Part shown: positions 39,601-49,998 of the stretch, in pieces | How positions within the stretch are numbered: the first letter of the stretch is position 1 | Layout of the letters: every line of letters begins with the position of its first letter | Assembly: GCA_009746045.1 (NCBI GenBank) | Contig: RPFO01000175.1 | Span: forward strand, 3,964,430 to 4,028,429 | Length of the DNA: 64,000 nt | DNA from: Mesostigma viride | Taxonomy: Eukaryota > Streptophyta > Mesostigmatophyceae > Mesostigmatales > Mesostigmataceae | Reading direction: 5' to 3' | Translations under genes and position numbers: made by a program | Notes under the pieces: generated by a model | Seen by the model: the letters and a program-made list of their open reading frames with translations, nothing else | Database searches by the model: none | What the model was told of the DNA's origin: nothing

Positions 39601-42600
39601 AAAGGAGTGCACCGTGGCATCACCATGGGCACAAAGGAACAGAGGAGTGCACCGTGGCATCACCATGGGCACAAAGGAACAGAGGAGTGCACCGTGGCAT
39701 CACCATGGGCACAAAGGAACAGAGGAGTGCACCGTGGCATCACCATGGGCACAAAGGAACAGAGGAGTGCACCGTGGCATCACCATGGGTACAAAGGAGC
39801 AGAGGAGTGCACCGTGGCATCACCATGGGCACAAAGGAACAGAGGAGGAGTGCACCGTGGCATCACCATGGGCACAAAGGAACAGAGGAGTGCACCGTGG
39901 CATCACCATGGGCACAAAGGAACAGAGGAGTGCACCGTGGCATCACCATGGGCACAAAGGAACAGAGGAGTGCACCGTGGCATCACCATGGGCACAAAGG
40001 AACAGAGGAGTGCACCGTGGCATCACCATGGGCACAAAGGAACAGAGGAGTGCACCGTGGCATCACCATGGGCACAAAGGAACAGAGGAGTGCACCGTGG
40101 CATCACCATGGGCACAAAGGAACAGAGGAGTGCACCGTGGCATCACCATGGGCACAAAGGAACAGAGGAGTGCACCGTGGCATCACCATGGGCACAAAGG
40201 AACAGAGGAGTGCACCGTGGCATCACCATGGGCACAAAGGAACAGAGGAGTGCACCGTGGCATCACCATGGGCACAAAGGAACAGAGGAGTGCACCGTGG
40301 CATCACCATGGGTACAAAGGAACAGAGGAGGAGTGCACCGTGGCATCACCATGGGCACAAAGGAACAGAGGAGGAGTGCACCGTGGCATCACCATGGGCA
40401 CAAAGGAACAGAGGAGTGCACCGTGGCATCACCATGGGCACAAAGGAACAGAGGAGTGCACCGTGGCATCACCATGGGCACAAAGGAACAGAGGAGTGCA
40501 CCGTGGCATCACCATGGGTACAAAGGAACAGAGGAGTGCACCGTGGCATCACCATGGGCACAAAGGAACAGAGGAGTGCACCGTGGCATCACCATGGGCA
40601 CAAAGGAACAGAGGAGGAGTGCACCGTGGCATCACCATGGGTACAAAGGAACAGAGGAGTGCACCGTGGCATCACCATGGGCACAAAGGAACAGAGGAGT
40701 GCACCGTGGCATCACCATGGGCACAAAGGAACAGAGGAGTGCACCGTGGCATCACCATGGGCACAAAGGAACAGAGGAGTGCACCGTGGCATCACCATGG
40801 GCACAAAGGAACAGAGGAGTGCACCGTGGCATCACCATGGGCACAAAGGAACAGAGGAGTGCACCGTGGCATCACCATGGGCACAAAGGAGCAGAGGAGT
40901 GCACCGTGGCATCACCATGGGCACAAAGGAGCAGAGGAGTGCACCGTGGCATCACCATGGGCACAAAGGAACAGAGGAGTGCACCGTGGCATCACCATGG
41001 GCACAAAGGAACAGAGGAGTGCACCGTGGCATCACCATGGGCACAAAGGAACAGAGGAGTGCACCGTGGCATCACCATGGGCACAAAGGAACAGAGGAGT
41101 GCACCGTGGCATCACCATGGGCACAAAGGAACAGAGGAGTGCACCGTGGCATCACCATGGGCACAAAGGAACAGAGGAGTGCACCGTGGCATCACCATGG
41201 GCACAAAGGAACAGAGGAGGAGTGCACCGTGGCATCACCATGGGCACAAAGGAACAGAGGAGTGCACCGTGGCATCACCATGGGTACAAAGGAACAGAGG
41301 AGTGCACCGTGGCATCACCATGGGCACAAAGGAACAGAGGAGTGCACCGTGGCATCACCATGGGCACAAAGGAACAGAGGAGTGCACCGTGGCATCACCA
41401 TGGGTACAAAGGAACAGAGGAGTGCACCGTGGCATCACCATGGGCACAAAGGAACAGAGGAGTGCACCGTGGCATCACCATGGGCACAAAGGAACAGAGG
41501 AGTGCACCGTGGCATCACCATGGGCACAAAGGAACAGAGGAGTGCACCGTGGCATCACCATGGGCACAAAGGAACAGAGGAGTGCACCGTGGCATCACCA
41601 TGGGCACAAAGGAACAGAGGAGTGCACCGTGGCATCACCATGGGCACAAAGGAACAGAGGAGTGCACCGTGGCATCACCATGGGCACAAAGGAGTGCACC
41701 GTGGCATCACCATGGGCACAAAGGAACAGAGGAGTGCACCGTGGCATCACCATGGGCACAAAGGAACAGAGGAGTGCACCGTGGCATCACCATGGGCACA
41801 AAGGAACAGAGGAGTGCACCGTGGCATCACCATGGGCACAAAGGAACAGAGGAGTGCACCGTGGCATCACCATGGGCACAAAGGAACAGAGGAGTGCACC
41901 GTGGCATCACCATGGGCACAAAGGAACAGAGGAGTGCACCGTGGCATCACCATGGGCACAAAGGAACAGAGGAGTGCACCGTGGCATCACCATGGGCACA
42001 AAGGAACAGAGGAGTGCACCGTGGCATCACCATGGGCACAAAGGAACAGAGGAGTGCACCGTGGCATCACCATGGGCACAAAGGAACAGAGGAGTGCACC
42101 GTGGCATCACCATGGGCACAAAGGAACAGAGGAGTGCACCGTGGCATCACCATGGGCACAAAGGAACAGAGGAGTGCACCGTGGCATCACCATGGGCACA
42201 AAGGAGCAGAGGAGTGCACCGTGGCATCACCATGGGCACAAAGGAACAGAGGAGTGCACCGTGGCATCACCATGGGCACAAAGGAACAGAGGAGTGCACC
42301 GTGGCATCACCATGGGCACAAAGGAACAGAGGAGTGCACCGTGGCATCACCATGGGCACAAAGGAACAGAGGAGTGCACCGTGGCATCACCATGGGCACA
42401 AAGGAACAGAGGAGTGCACCGTGGCATCACCATGGGCACAAAGGAACAGAGGAGTGCACCGTGGCATCACCATGGGCACAAAGGAACAGAGGAGTGCACC
42501 GTGGCATCACCATGGGCACAAAGGAACAGAGGAGTGCACCGTGGCATCACCATGGGCACAAAGGAACAGAGGAGGAGTGCACCGTGGCATCACCATGGGC

Positions 42601-45600
42601 ACAAAGGAACAGAGGAGTGCACCGTGGCATCACCATGGGCACAAAGGAACAGAGGAGTGCACCGTGGCATCACCATGGGCACAAAGGAACAGAGGAGTGC
42701 ACCGTGGCATCACCATGGGCACAAAGGAACAGAGGAGTGCACCGTGGCATCACCATGGGCACAAAGGAACAGAGGAGTGCACCGTGGCATCACCATGGGC
42801 ACAAAGGAACAGAGGAGGAGTGCACCGTGGCATCACCATGGGCACAAAGGAACAGAGGAGTGCACCGTGGCATCACCATGGGCACAAAGGAACAGAGGAG
42901 TGCACCGTGGCATCACCATGGGCACAAAGGAACAGAGGAGTGCACCGTGGCATCACCATGGGCACAAAGGAACAGAGGAGTGCACCGTGGCATCACCATG
43001 GGCACAAAGGAACAGAGGAGTGCACCGTGGCATCACCATGGGCACAAAGGAACAGAGGAGTGCACCGTGGCATCACCATGGGCACAAAGGAACAGAGGAG
43101 TGCACCGTGGCATCACCATGGGCACAAAGGAACAGAGGAGTGCACCGTGGCATCACCATGGGCACAAAGGAACAGAGGAGTGCACCGTGGCATCACCATG
43201 GGCACAAAGGAACAGAGGAGTGCACCGTGGCATCACCATGGGCACAAAGGAACAGAGGAGTGCACCGTGGCATCACCATGGGCACAAAGGAACAGAGGAG
43301 GAGTGCACCGTGGCATCACCATGGGCACAAAGGAACAGAGGAGTGCACCGTGGCATCACCATGGGCACAAAGGAACAGAGGAGTGCACCGTGGCATCACC
43401 ATGGGCACAAAGGAACAGAGGAGGAGTGCACCGTGGCATCACCATGGGCACAAAGGAACAGAGGAGTGCACCGTGGCATCACCATGGGCACAAAGGAACA
43501 GAGGAGTGCACCGTGGCATCACCATGGGCACAAAGGAACAGAGGAGGAGTGCACCGTGGCATCACCATGGGCACAAAGGAACAGAGGAGTGCACCGTGGC
43601 ATCACCATGGGCACAAAGGAACAGAGGAGTGCACCGTGGCATCACCATGGGCACAAAGGAACAGAGGAGTGCACCGTGGCATCACCATGGGCACAAAGGA
43701 ACAGAGGAGGAGTGCACCGTGGCATCACCATGGGCACAAAGGAACAGAGGAGTGCACCGTGGCATCACCATGGGCACAAAGGAACAGAGGAGTGCACCGT
43801 GGCATCACCATGGGCACAAAGGAACAGAGGAGTGCACCGTGGCATCACCATGGGCACAAAGGAACAGAGGAGTGCACCGTGGCATCACCATGGGCACAAA
43901 GGAACAGAGGAGTGCACCGTGGCATCACCATGGGCACAAAGGAACAGAGGAGTGCACCGTGGCATCACCATGGGCACAAAGGAACAGAGGAGGAGTGCAC
44001 CGTGGCATCACCATGGGCACAAAGGAACAGAGGAGTGCACCGTGGCATCACCATGGGCACAAAGGAACAGAGGAGTGCACCGTGGCATCACCATGGGTAC
44101 AAAGGAACAGAGGAGTGCACCGTGGCATCACCATGGGCACAAAGGAACAGAGGAGTGCACCGTGGCATCACCATGGGCACAAAGGAACAGAGGAGGAGTG
44201 CACCGTGGCATCACCATGGGCACAAAGGAACAGAGGAGTGCACCGTGGCATCACCATGGGCACAAAGGAACAGAGGAGTGCACCGTGGCATCACCATGGG
44301 CACAAAGGAACAGAGGAGTGCACCGTGGCATCACCATGGGCACAAAGGAACAGAGGAGTGCACCGTGGCATCACCATGGGCACAAAGGAACAGAGGAGTG
44401 CACCGTGGCATCACCATGGGTACAAAGGAACAGAGGAGTGCACCGTGGCATCACCATGGGCACAAAGGAACAGAGGAGTGCACCGTGGCATCACCATGGG
44501 CACAAAGGAACAGAGGAGTGCACCGTGGCATCACCATGGGCACAAAGGAACAGAGGAGTGCACCGTGGCATCACCATGGGTACAAAGGAGCAGAGGAGTG
44601 CACCGTGGCATCACCATGGGCACAAAGGAACAGAGGAGTGCACCGTGGCATCACCATGGGTACAAAGGAGCAGAGGAGTGCACCGTGGCATCACCATGGG
44701 CACAAAGGAACAGAGGAGGAGTGCACCGTGGCATCACCATGGGCACAAAGGAACAGAGGAGTGCACCGTGGCATCACCATGGGCACAAAGGAACAGAGGA
44801 GTGCACCGTGGCATCACCATGGGCACAAAGGAACAGAGGAGTGCACCGTGGCATCACCATGGGTACCAAGGAACAGAGGAGTGCACCGTGGCATCACCAT
44901 GGGCACAAAGGAACAGAGGAGGAGTGCACCGTGGCATCACCATGGGCACAAAGGAACAGAGGAGTGCACCGTGGCATCACCATGGGCACAAAGGAACAGA
45001 GGAGTGCACCGTGGCATCACCATGGGCACAAAGGAACAGAGGAGGAGTGCACCGTGGCATCACCATGGGCACAAAGGAGCAGAGGAGGAGTGCACCGTGG
45101 CATCACCATGGGCACAAAGGAGCAGAGGAGGAGTGCACCGTGGCATCACCATGGGCACAAAGGAGCAGAGGAGGAGTGCACCGTGGCATCACCATGGGCA
45201 CAAAGGAACAGAGGAGGAGTGCACCGTGGCATCACCATGGGCACAAAGGAGCAGAGGAGGAGTGCACCGTGGTATGGCCTATAGGGGGTGTATGCCGCGA
45301 GCGGCCACCCTGTGTGCCCTGTGTGCCTTCTATCCATGCCAACACGCAGTAGGGATAGTACGATCGCATCGTCCTTGCTACCATCCTATGGCATGGGGGC
45401 TGGTGCTATGACAGGTACAAGGAGGGAGACGAGCGCGCTGTCCTAGAAGGCACCCACCGTGCGCGACCACCCCTGTGTGCCTATCCATGCCAACACGCAG
45501 TAGGGATAGTACGATCGCATCGTCCTAGCGACACCCACCGCGAGCGGGCGCCCCTGCGTGCGTGCCAGCTCGTGCTTGAGCAGCCCCGCCACGTTACGGA

Positions 45601-46849
45601 AACACTCGGCGTCCGCGAGGCTGCTGCCGCCAAACTTGTGCACGTTCGGGCGCACCATCGGCGTGGCCGCGCCCGACAACGCGGCAACAGCGTCGTCCAA
45701 CACGTCCCCCGTCGGTCCACCCTCGCCCTCCCGGACCCGATGCAGCGACCAGTCCCTTGGCCGGTCGCCCGGGTTGATGGTCACCCCGCCCCCGATCATT
45801 GCCGCCTTGGCCGGTCCCGCAGCGGCTAATGCTGGCACGCTGAGCAGGGTCACGTGGCCCGCGGCGACCGCCAGCTCAGCGATGTAGAGCGCTGAGCGGG
45901 CTGATGCGGCGCTCGTGTCGGCCCACGAGGCGGTGAACCCGAACCGGGTGGTCGGGGCGGTGGGCGTCGCGGGGGGCGCGCCAGCAGGCAAGGTCGATGA
46001 GTGGCCACGGGCCGATACGCGGGAGACGATGACGCTGGCGTCCGCCCCCGCGAGCAGTTGGCTGGAGGAGGAGGGACCCTGGACCAGGCGGATGTAGCGG
46101 CTGCTGCTGCTGTGGGTCTGCCACGTGGATGAGAGGTCGGCGGCGGTCGTGGCGCCGTGGATCGTGCCGGACACACTCAGGAGTGCCTGCGAGGAGGACA
46201 TGTCGTGGTAGCACTCGGAGGTGAGCTCCAAGGGGAGCGGCTGGTGGGGGCCGCCGGGGTTGGCGCTCACGCCCAGGAGGTTCCCGAGTAGGGCGTGGGA
46301 GGCGGAGACCTCGCACTCGCACGGCTTCTCCGGGTCGGCGTTCTTTTTCGACCCGTTGCGCATGCAGACGACGTGGACGTCACGTACGTCAAATCCGTCC
46401 ACGAGGGGCCGTAGGGCGATAGAGAGGGTGAGCGCGAAGCTCTCGCCGCCGCAGCCGACGACCGGGGATCGGCCCTTGGGGGGGCAAATGCACGCCGAGA
46501 GCGGGTCGGAGAGGGACGGGCGTGCGAGCGTGAAAACCGGGCGGCCGGACGCGGACAATGCGTCCTCGATCGGGCCAGCGACGCTAGCAGGGAGCGCGCT
46601 GAAGACAATGTCGCACGAGGTGAAATTCTCTGGCGAGCTGGATTGCAGCTTCATTTGCCATGCTGAAGTGTTTTCGGCAATTTTGTTGCCGTTAGCAGCG
46701 TCGCGCAGCGTCTTGCCGGTGGACGCGGGGGATGCAGCTATCGTGGCGATTTGGAACGAAGGATGAGAATCAAGGTAGTATATCAGCCATTGACCTACAC
46801 GGCCGGTGGCGCCCAGCACGCCGCATTTCAGTTGCCTGGTCTCCCCTGC
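21935..46849 (-). CDS. Aspartate-semialdehyde-dehydrogenase-like / aspartate kinase fusion (seven-exon gene)
   Basis: Exons on the minus strand: 46849-45539, 36228-35871, 35541-35414, 25669-25448, 24328-24033, 23315-23097 and 22103-21935. All introns are GT..AG, all phases agree, and the sum is 2703 nt: 900 residues plus a TAG stop. Residues about 7-340 resemble ASADH of the archaeal/fungal type. Residues 401-700 are aspartate kinase (KFGGSS at 405-410, LGRNGSDYSA near 637, DPTKV, SFFGASILHP). Residues 700-900 carry two ACT motifs (ISQASSEHSICFAVPE, IAQGSSERNISAVI) of the AK-homoserine dehydrogenase type. The homoserine dehydrogenase half is absent: the stop follows AVHASVYKE, where the linker would begin. 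AK makes aspartyl phosphate in plastid Lys/Thr/Met synthesis, and ACT domains give end-product inhibition. Introns 1 and 3 are satellite-filled. A further 5' exon (47329-47018) is tentative. Confidence 0.8.
23097..23315 (-). CDS. AK fusion exon 6: first ACT motif
   Basis: Acceptor cctctcag|GTGC and donor ATGAG|GTGAGC. It encodes CFGALRQAAVSVVLISQASS, EHSICFAVPEDQAARSKAAV and PQCAILGVVGDGMR, typical of the first regulatory ACT unit in AK-HSDH proteins. Phases 2 in and 2 out match exons 5 and 7. Confidence 0.85.
23690..23815. repeat. About 20-bp tandem repeat in AK intron 5
   Basis: Six to seven copies of gtcttatatcacaaaccact and variants, immediately downstream of exon 6's upstream intron. 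No coding content. Confidence 0.85.
23895..24070. repeat. 69-bp tandem duplication spanning an exon 5 splice donor
   Basis: Units aligned on atggcgttgc at 23922, 23991 and 24060 are exactly 69 bp apart. Each carries the exon end (GCGGAGAG or GCGGACAG) followed by GTAGGA on the minus strand. Thus three donor-like sites lie in a row. Confidence 0.9.
24033..24328 (-). CDS. AK fusion exon 5: C-terminal kinase part
   Basis: Acceptor cccttcag|GTC, donor GAGAG|GTAGGA. Contains VPNAFVLDEVSYDEAMEMSF, FGASILHPLTMLPAVQHNIP, SAPGTKI and VKGISFMKGLALLDLSGNAM, diagnostic of the aspartate kinase end and linker to ACT. The 3' end with its donor is repeated twice more downstream in 69-bp steps (23900-24060). 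Only the first donor avoids an in-frame TAG. Confidence 0.88.
24583..24626. repeat. (GT)n microsatellite
   Basis: About 22 GT units followed by degenerate GTGTGTCG, in AK intron 4. (AATT)n lies at 24710-24728. Confidence 0.95.
25318..25440. repeat. 27-bp tandem repeat abutting the exon 4 splice donor
   Basis: Between four and five copies of gactgtgtgtccggcgtatc plus attaatc. The last copy ends at the donor of exon 4 (25447). Confidence 0.9.
25448..25669 (-). CDS. AK fusion exon 4: nucleotide/aspartate-binding core
   Basis: Acceptor gccgccag|GTG, donor ACCAAG|GTGGGC, 74 codons, phase 0 on both sides. Contains MVVTGFVAKDLEGNSTTLGR, NGSDYSASIFAALL, MQIWKEVKGVMSADPTK, the best-conserved block of the amino-acid kinase fold in AK. 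Here WKEVKGV replaces the usual WTDVDGV, so a normally conserved Asp is Glu and another is Lys. Confidence 0.88.
26362..35284. repeat. 8.9-kb minisatellite, 34-bp unit (AK intron 3)
   Basis: About 260 copies of a 34-bp unit (catgtgcgcttgtatcatgc followed by tatccccctactat). Variants: 33 bp when one C is lost; one to four extra 15-bp partial units (catgtgcgcttgtat) inserted; and interchange of ctac, ctaa and ctag or tatc and tgtc. It fills most of the 9,744-bp intron between exons 3 and 4. Because 34 is not a multiple of 3 and the unit lacks stops in many phases, long Cys/Leu/His frames appear on the plus strand; these are artefacts. Confidence 0.97.
35285..35430. repeat. 58-bp duplication of the exon 3 splice-donor region
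   Basis: ttctcctc marks units at 35288, 35346 and 35404, exactly 58 bp apart. Each contains cctcccacttgac (exon end VKW..) next to the donor. The middle copy has cccc where the donor GTGAGG would need ctcac. The outermost copy directly joins the 34-bp satellite. Confidence 0.9.
35414..35541 (-). CDS. AK fusion exon 3
   Basis: Acceptor cgtgaaacag|GCGAGG (phase 1) and donor TGGGAG|GTGAGG (phase 0). Encodes GEVWSMQLLSAYLRSLGWAA, IGLNAQDVLVVE and ending NVKWE, equivalent to the 'GE.lSa.ll..yL...G..a..lDar' segment of AK. Its 3' end and donor recur twice in the intron at 58-bp spacing before the 34-bp satellite begins. Confidence 0.82.
35871..36228 (-). CDS. AK fusion exon 2
   Basis: Acceptor cctcgccag|GTGGTT (phase 0), donor CATG|GTGAGC (phase 1). 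Encodes VVVSAMKGVTDLLLDAVRHA, directly completing RPLA from exon 1, then a helical AK segment. It includes a low-complexity acidic/Ser/Ala insert of about 40 residues (DDANASESDARDGAASEAES..) not typical of AK. Confidence 0.85.
36241..36545. repeat. 59-bp tandem repeat (AK intron 1, acceptor side)
   Basis: About five copies of a 59-bp unit starting gaagccattattataagaat and containing ttttagtactagtatgtt. It begins within 20 bp of the exon 2 acceptor. Degenerate pieces continue to about 36600. Confidence 0.9.
36970..45272. repeat. 8.3-kb minisatellite, 40-bp unit (AK intron 1)
   Basis: About 205 copies of a 40-bp unit (atcaccatgggcacaaagga + acagaggagtgcaccgtggc). Variants: 32 bp (aacagagg deleted), 43 bp (extra gag), and single-base changes gggtac and gagcag. 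It occupies almost all of the 9,310-bp intron between exons 1 and 2. No phase of the monomer has a plus-strand stop, so all three plus frames stay open for about 2,800 codons; these are not proteins. I saw no ct dinucleotide in the array, hence no AG on the transcribed strand. Confidence 0.97.
45300..45540. repeat. Duplicated segment at the exon 1 splice donor
   Basis: tgccaacacgcagtagggat and the following cgatcgcatcgtcc occur at about 45339 and again at about 45490 (151 bp apart). cacccaccg, the donor complement, recurs 81 bp away at 45451. Confidence 0.75.
45539..46849 (-). CDS. AK fusion exon 1: ASADH-like domain and AK start
   Basis: 437 codons. The first 340 residues begin with a Rossmann motif (KCGVLGATGRVGQWL) and contain DIVFSALPASVAGPIEDAL and ALRPLVDGFDVRDVHVVCM, in the order found in archaeal/fungal aspartate-semialdehyde dehydrogenase. 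The catalytic 'NPNC(S/T)' is replaced by VVGCGGESFAL: a Cys is near the right place, but its flanks are lost. The C-terminal half of the domain is weakly conserved and Ser-rich. After a linker (IGGGVTINPGDRP..) the AK domain starts with PNVHKFGGSSLADAE. Both parts lie in one uninterrupted frame, so the fusion does not depend on splicing. The donor is CTCGCG|GTGGGT. Confidence 0.82.
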
Positions 46850-47017
46850 CTGCGGCGACAATTGAAGGACAAAGTCGTGATACATCCGACGAACAGGAAA
46901 TGTGTGATTAATGGGGGAGGAATAATCATGTTTTAAAAAATGCTAGGACGCCGGAATGTGTATGTCATCTAGGTTAAATCTAGAACATAAGATGCATTGC
47001 AAGAAAAAGAAACTAAC

Positions 47018-47329
47018 ATCCATGGGGACGAAAGCTCCGCCGACTCGATTACGCTGTCGTTGCCCAGGCAGCCATTGAGGCAAAGGCTTTATTGTGCGAT
47101 TACAGCACATGTTCGCCAGAATAAGTTTAGAATCAGTATATTTGTACGATCTCGCAGGAACACCGTACGATTTCCTTGTGTTTCCTCCATTCATATGGTA
47201 AGAGACTGGGGAACTAGCCGCGACGTAACGTCCTAGTGACGTCCTTGCTGCGCCTAGCGACGTCATGGCCACGAGCAGGCCTGCCGAGGTCGCGTGCCAA
47301 GTGCCGACGTAAGATAATATTGTGCGCAT
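47018..47329 (-). CDS. Tentative first exon / transit-peptide exon of the AK fusion
   Basis: A 104-codon minus frame ending at a possible donor ATGGAT|GTTAGT in phase 0, matching the phase-0 acceptor (tcgccgcag|GCAGGG) of the ASADH-like exon 168 bp away. An internal Met starts MTSLGAARTSLGRYVAASS, which is Ser/Ala/Arg-rich and low in acidic residues like a plastid transit peptide. There is no homology evidence. Alternatively, translation starts inside the ASADH-like exon or in an unseen exon. Confidence 0.35.
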
Positions 47330-47566
47330 GCATTAATTTTCCAATTTCCCACTTCAGTAGCGGTGCAGTGCGCCGTGTAGTGCGCTGGCAGGTGCATTAC
47401 GCATGGAAGTATACAGGATGATGCAGTGCAAATAAAACTCTTCACGGGCTAATTACCTTAGACTAGACTTTGGTCGGTGTTAATTGACCCGCATTTCGGG
47501 TAATACCAAATTGTGCACTTATTATTGTGCGGAAGGTCTTTATTGTCTCGTTTGCCTCGTGTTAAC

Positions 47567-48119
47567 TATTATCTGAGGTCGAGCTTGGCACTGGATTCGT
47601 TGTCCACATCGTCGCGTCGCTGCAGCAACACGATGTTTTCTGGCATCCGCGGGCTTTTGGTTCCCGCCGCACATTTGAAAGTGCTGTCCTCCGGCTTTTT
47701 GCCTTTGCACCGTGTGCAGTTCTTGGACGTTTGGAATCATGGCATGGCTAACGTGATGACTGACTAGCTAGACCTTTTCAGTGGTTTTCCATTTGCGGGT
47801 ATTTCCTCGTAAATGGTGGGAGAGCGATCGCAGCAATGGTGCTCACCACTAGACACTCCCGGCCAGTTAGGCTCGAAACACACGCCCTGATCAAGCATGC
47901 TGTTTCCGGCCCCACCGTCTAGGTCATCTAGTCGCTCTACATGTAAGCCAGCCATAATTTCAATGCACACGGATACACATTTCCATCACCATTCATCTTC
48001 ATCATCCTGAACGACTCGAACACGCGGACGTCAAGATAACGGCAGGCTCGAGCTACCATGGTCCGGATTCTCCCGATTTCTGGCCTGCGCTGGTTGTCTC
48101 CTTGATATTATCTGAGGTC
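47567..48119 (+). mobile_element. 525-bp retro-insertion with 14-bp target-site duplication
   Basis: The 14-mer tattatctgaggtc occurs at 47567-47580 and 48106-48119 and brackets 47581-48105. The insert is an inverted copy of about 20529-21049. It ends with the family's fixed 3' end (ctggttgtctccttga) and starts at a truncation point inside the longer copy (gcttggcactggattcg). Confidence 0.88.
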
Positions 48120-49998
48120 AATCAACGTAGCGTTAACAGTATACTATGTAAGAGACCGGGCGCGTATATCCCTGCGCCATGCCTGTTTTCCGGAACAGCC
48201 GGGACGCTACTGTTTGGTCTACTTTGGTCGTCTCATGAAATCTGTACACTGCGTTCCAATTTCATTACAAACTACGGGTACTCCTAGGCATACCGCATAA
48301 GCTTTCCTTCTTAGCTTGCTAGTCCTGAGATCGAGCAGTACCAATGCCCAACGTTGTCTTCCCGCAAGTGCTTTTGCTGTATGAGAACACTCTAGATTGC
48401 TTACGCTGTTCAGAATAATGTTGTCCGTGCTGAACGCGCACGCACCTTTTCGCTGAAATGGTGGGAAGCTCTTTCTCTATCTCGCACTCGTTGAGATAAT
48501 GCCAAATTGTGCGGAAAGCCTCAGTTGTTAACAAGTTGTATAGCAAACCTTCCTCGCCAGGAAGCATGGCAGTCCGAAAGGTTCGGTGCCCCGGGGGAAG
48601 TCGCATCATGTCACGAGTCTAATCTGATCAATCGCCTCATGTCACGTACTTGCGTACACGTCTGATTTGACGTGCCCATGCTCATCGTTTCCTGAATCTA
48701 TGATATGCACATGTGGATCAAGGTTACAGTACATGACATGGCATTGTAAGTAAGTAAAGTACGTAATACCATGGCATTGTAAGTGCATGGCAAATGGTAG
48801 GGCATGACAAAAAAGTGGGAACTGAAGGAAGGAATTATGATCTCATACAATACTGGAAAGGAGCAGATGGAACGCGTGGAAGGTCATCGTCTTCGACACG
48901 AACTCGGTGGACAAAGAAAACACCTCAATGCAGGGTAGTGAGACACACATTGCTTGGCCACAGTTTTCCAAGAGTTTATACCGTTATGACCGTGCATAGT
49001 GAAGTTTTCTAGTAATGATCATCTGCCTCCACATCGATCAATCACAACGTAGACCTTTCCAAAGCCACCTGGTTTCCATCATGCTTGTGATCGGGCCAAG
49101 CCGTATTGGCTGCCTATGTCCAGTGTTGGTTGTCTTGTAGACCATGGTGGATGAATATTGTACAAGAAGTTATCTCTAATTTCCCTCATAATAATAAGTG
49201 TGACAACTACAAACTAATGCTTGAACATTGCATGGAATGGAGATCGGCCTAACAGCTTCGCTGCGCGCATGGCCAGTGTTACACCAATAAAAGGTTGTCT
49301 CCTTGATTAAGTTTTGGCGTTAATACCATTTATTTCAGATGCGATTGTACTTTATTAGCCACAGCCACTACTTGTCTACTAACACTGTACTAAGTGAGAC
49401 AACTATGGCCTGCAGACGCATGTCTTCACAAACACGCAGAACATCATCATGCTCGAGCTACCATGGTCTGGATTCCCCAGTATTCTGTCGCTTCAAATGG
49501 ACTCCTTCAATAGCAACGTACTAGCGTCACGTCGTGGCGTGACGGGGTCGTAAGTTGCCAAAGCTTTCAAGAATTAGTGCTGGCCGGCCATCTTCTTGTA
49601 CATCATGCAGACAAGACGAAAAAAGGACAACCACATAATAAAAGTTGTCTCACTCAACAAAGTCAAAGTCCAGGAATAGTCCGGGTGTCCACGAAAAGTT
49701 GTCTCACTTAATAAGGCAGTGAGTAGATGAAAGACACACAAGCATATCCATGAATCTGGATCTGACTTTATTGAAATAAAAAATCTTGTAAACATGATGC
49801 GAGATTGTCGTGCATCATGCAGAACCAGCATTTATTCGTCGTTGTTTCAAACTCCTAAACCTAGGGACACAACTGCTGCATCGGGAGGCCCTGCATACGT
49901 AACTCATCACATTCAGGTGTCACGTCCGATACAGCCGTCGCTTTCAAAAATGTTAGCATCCAAATGTCAGAAATAAAAATACAAGGAAAAGGTAAAAT
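48120..49998. other. Intergenic stretch downstream of cytosolic PGK
   Basis: No gene recognised. It has several short matches to the retro-family end: aaaaggttgtctccttgatt at about 49294, and gttgtctcac at about 49636 and 49694. A diverged piece lies at 49395-49500 (agacaactatggcctgcaga .. gctcgagctaccatgg). The 3' UTR of the minus-strand PGK lies at the right edge. Confidence 0.5.

Noticed and set aside
36837-45411. Three overlapping plus-strand open frames of about 2,800 codons (HHHGHKGTEECTVASPW-type repeats)
   Set aside because: They arise because the 40-bp monomer has no stop in any phase. All three frames stay open equally, and the block lies in an intron on the opposite strand of a real gene.
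48319-48609. 96-codon minus-strand frame
   Set aside because: Mixed composition, but no recognisable motif, no splice-linked neighbour and no start context; kept as intergenic.
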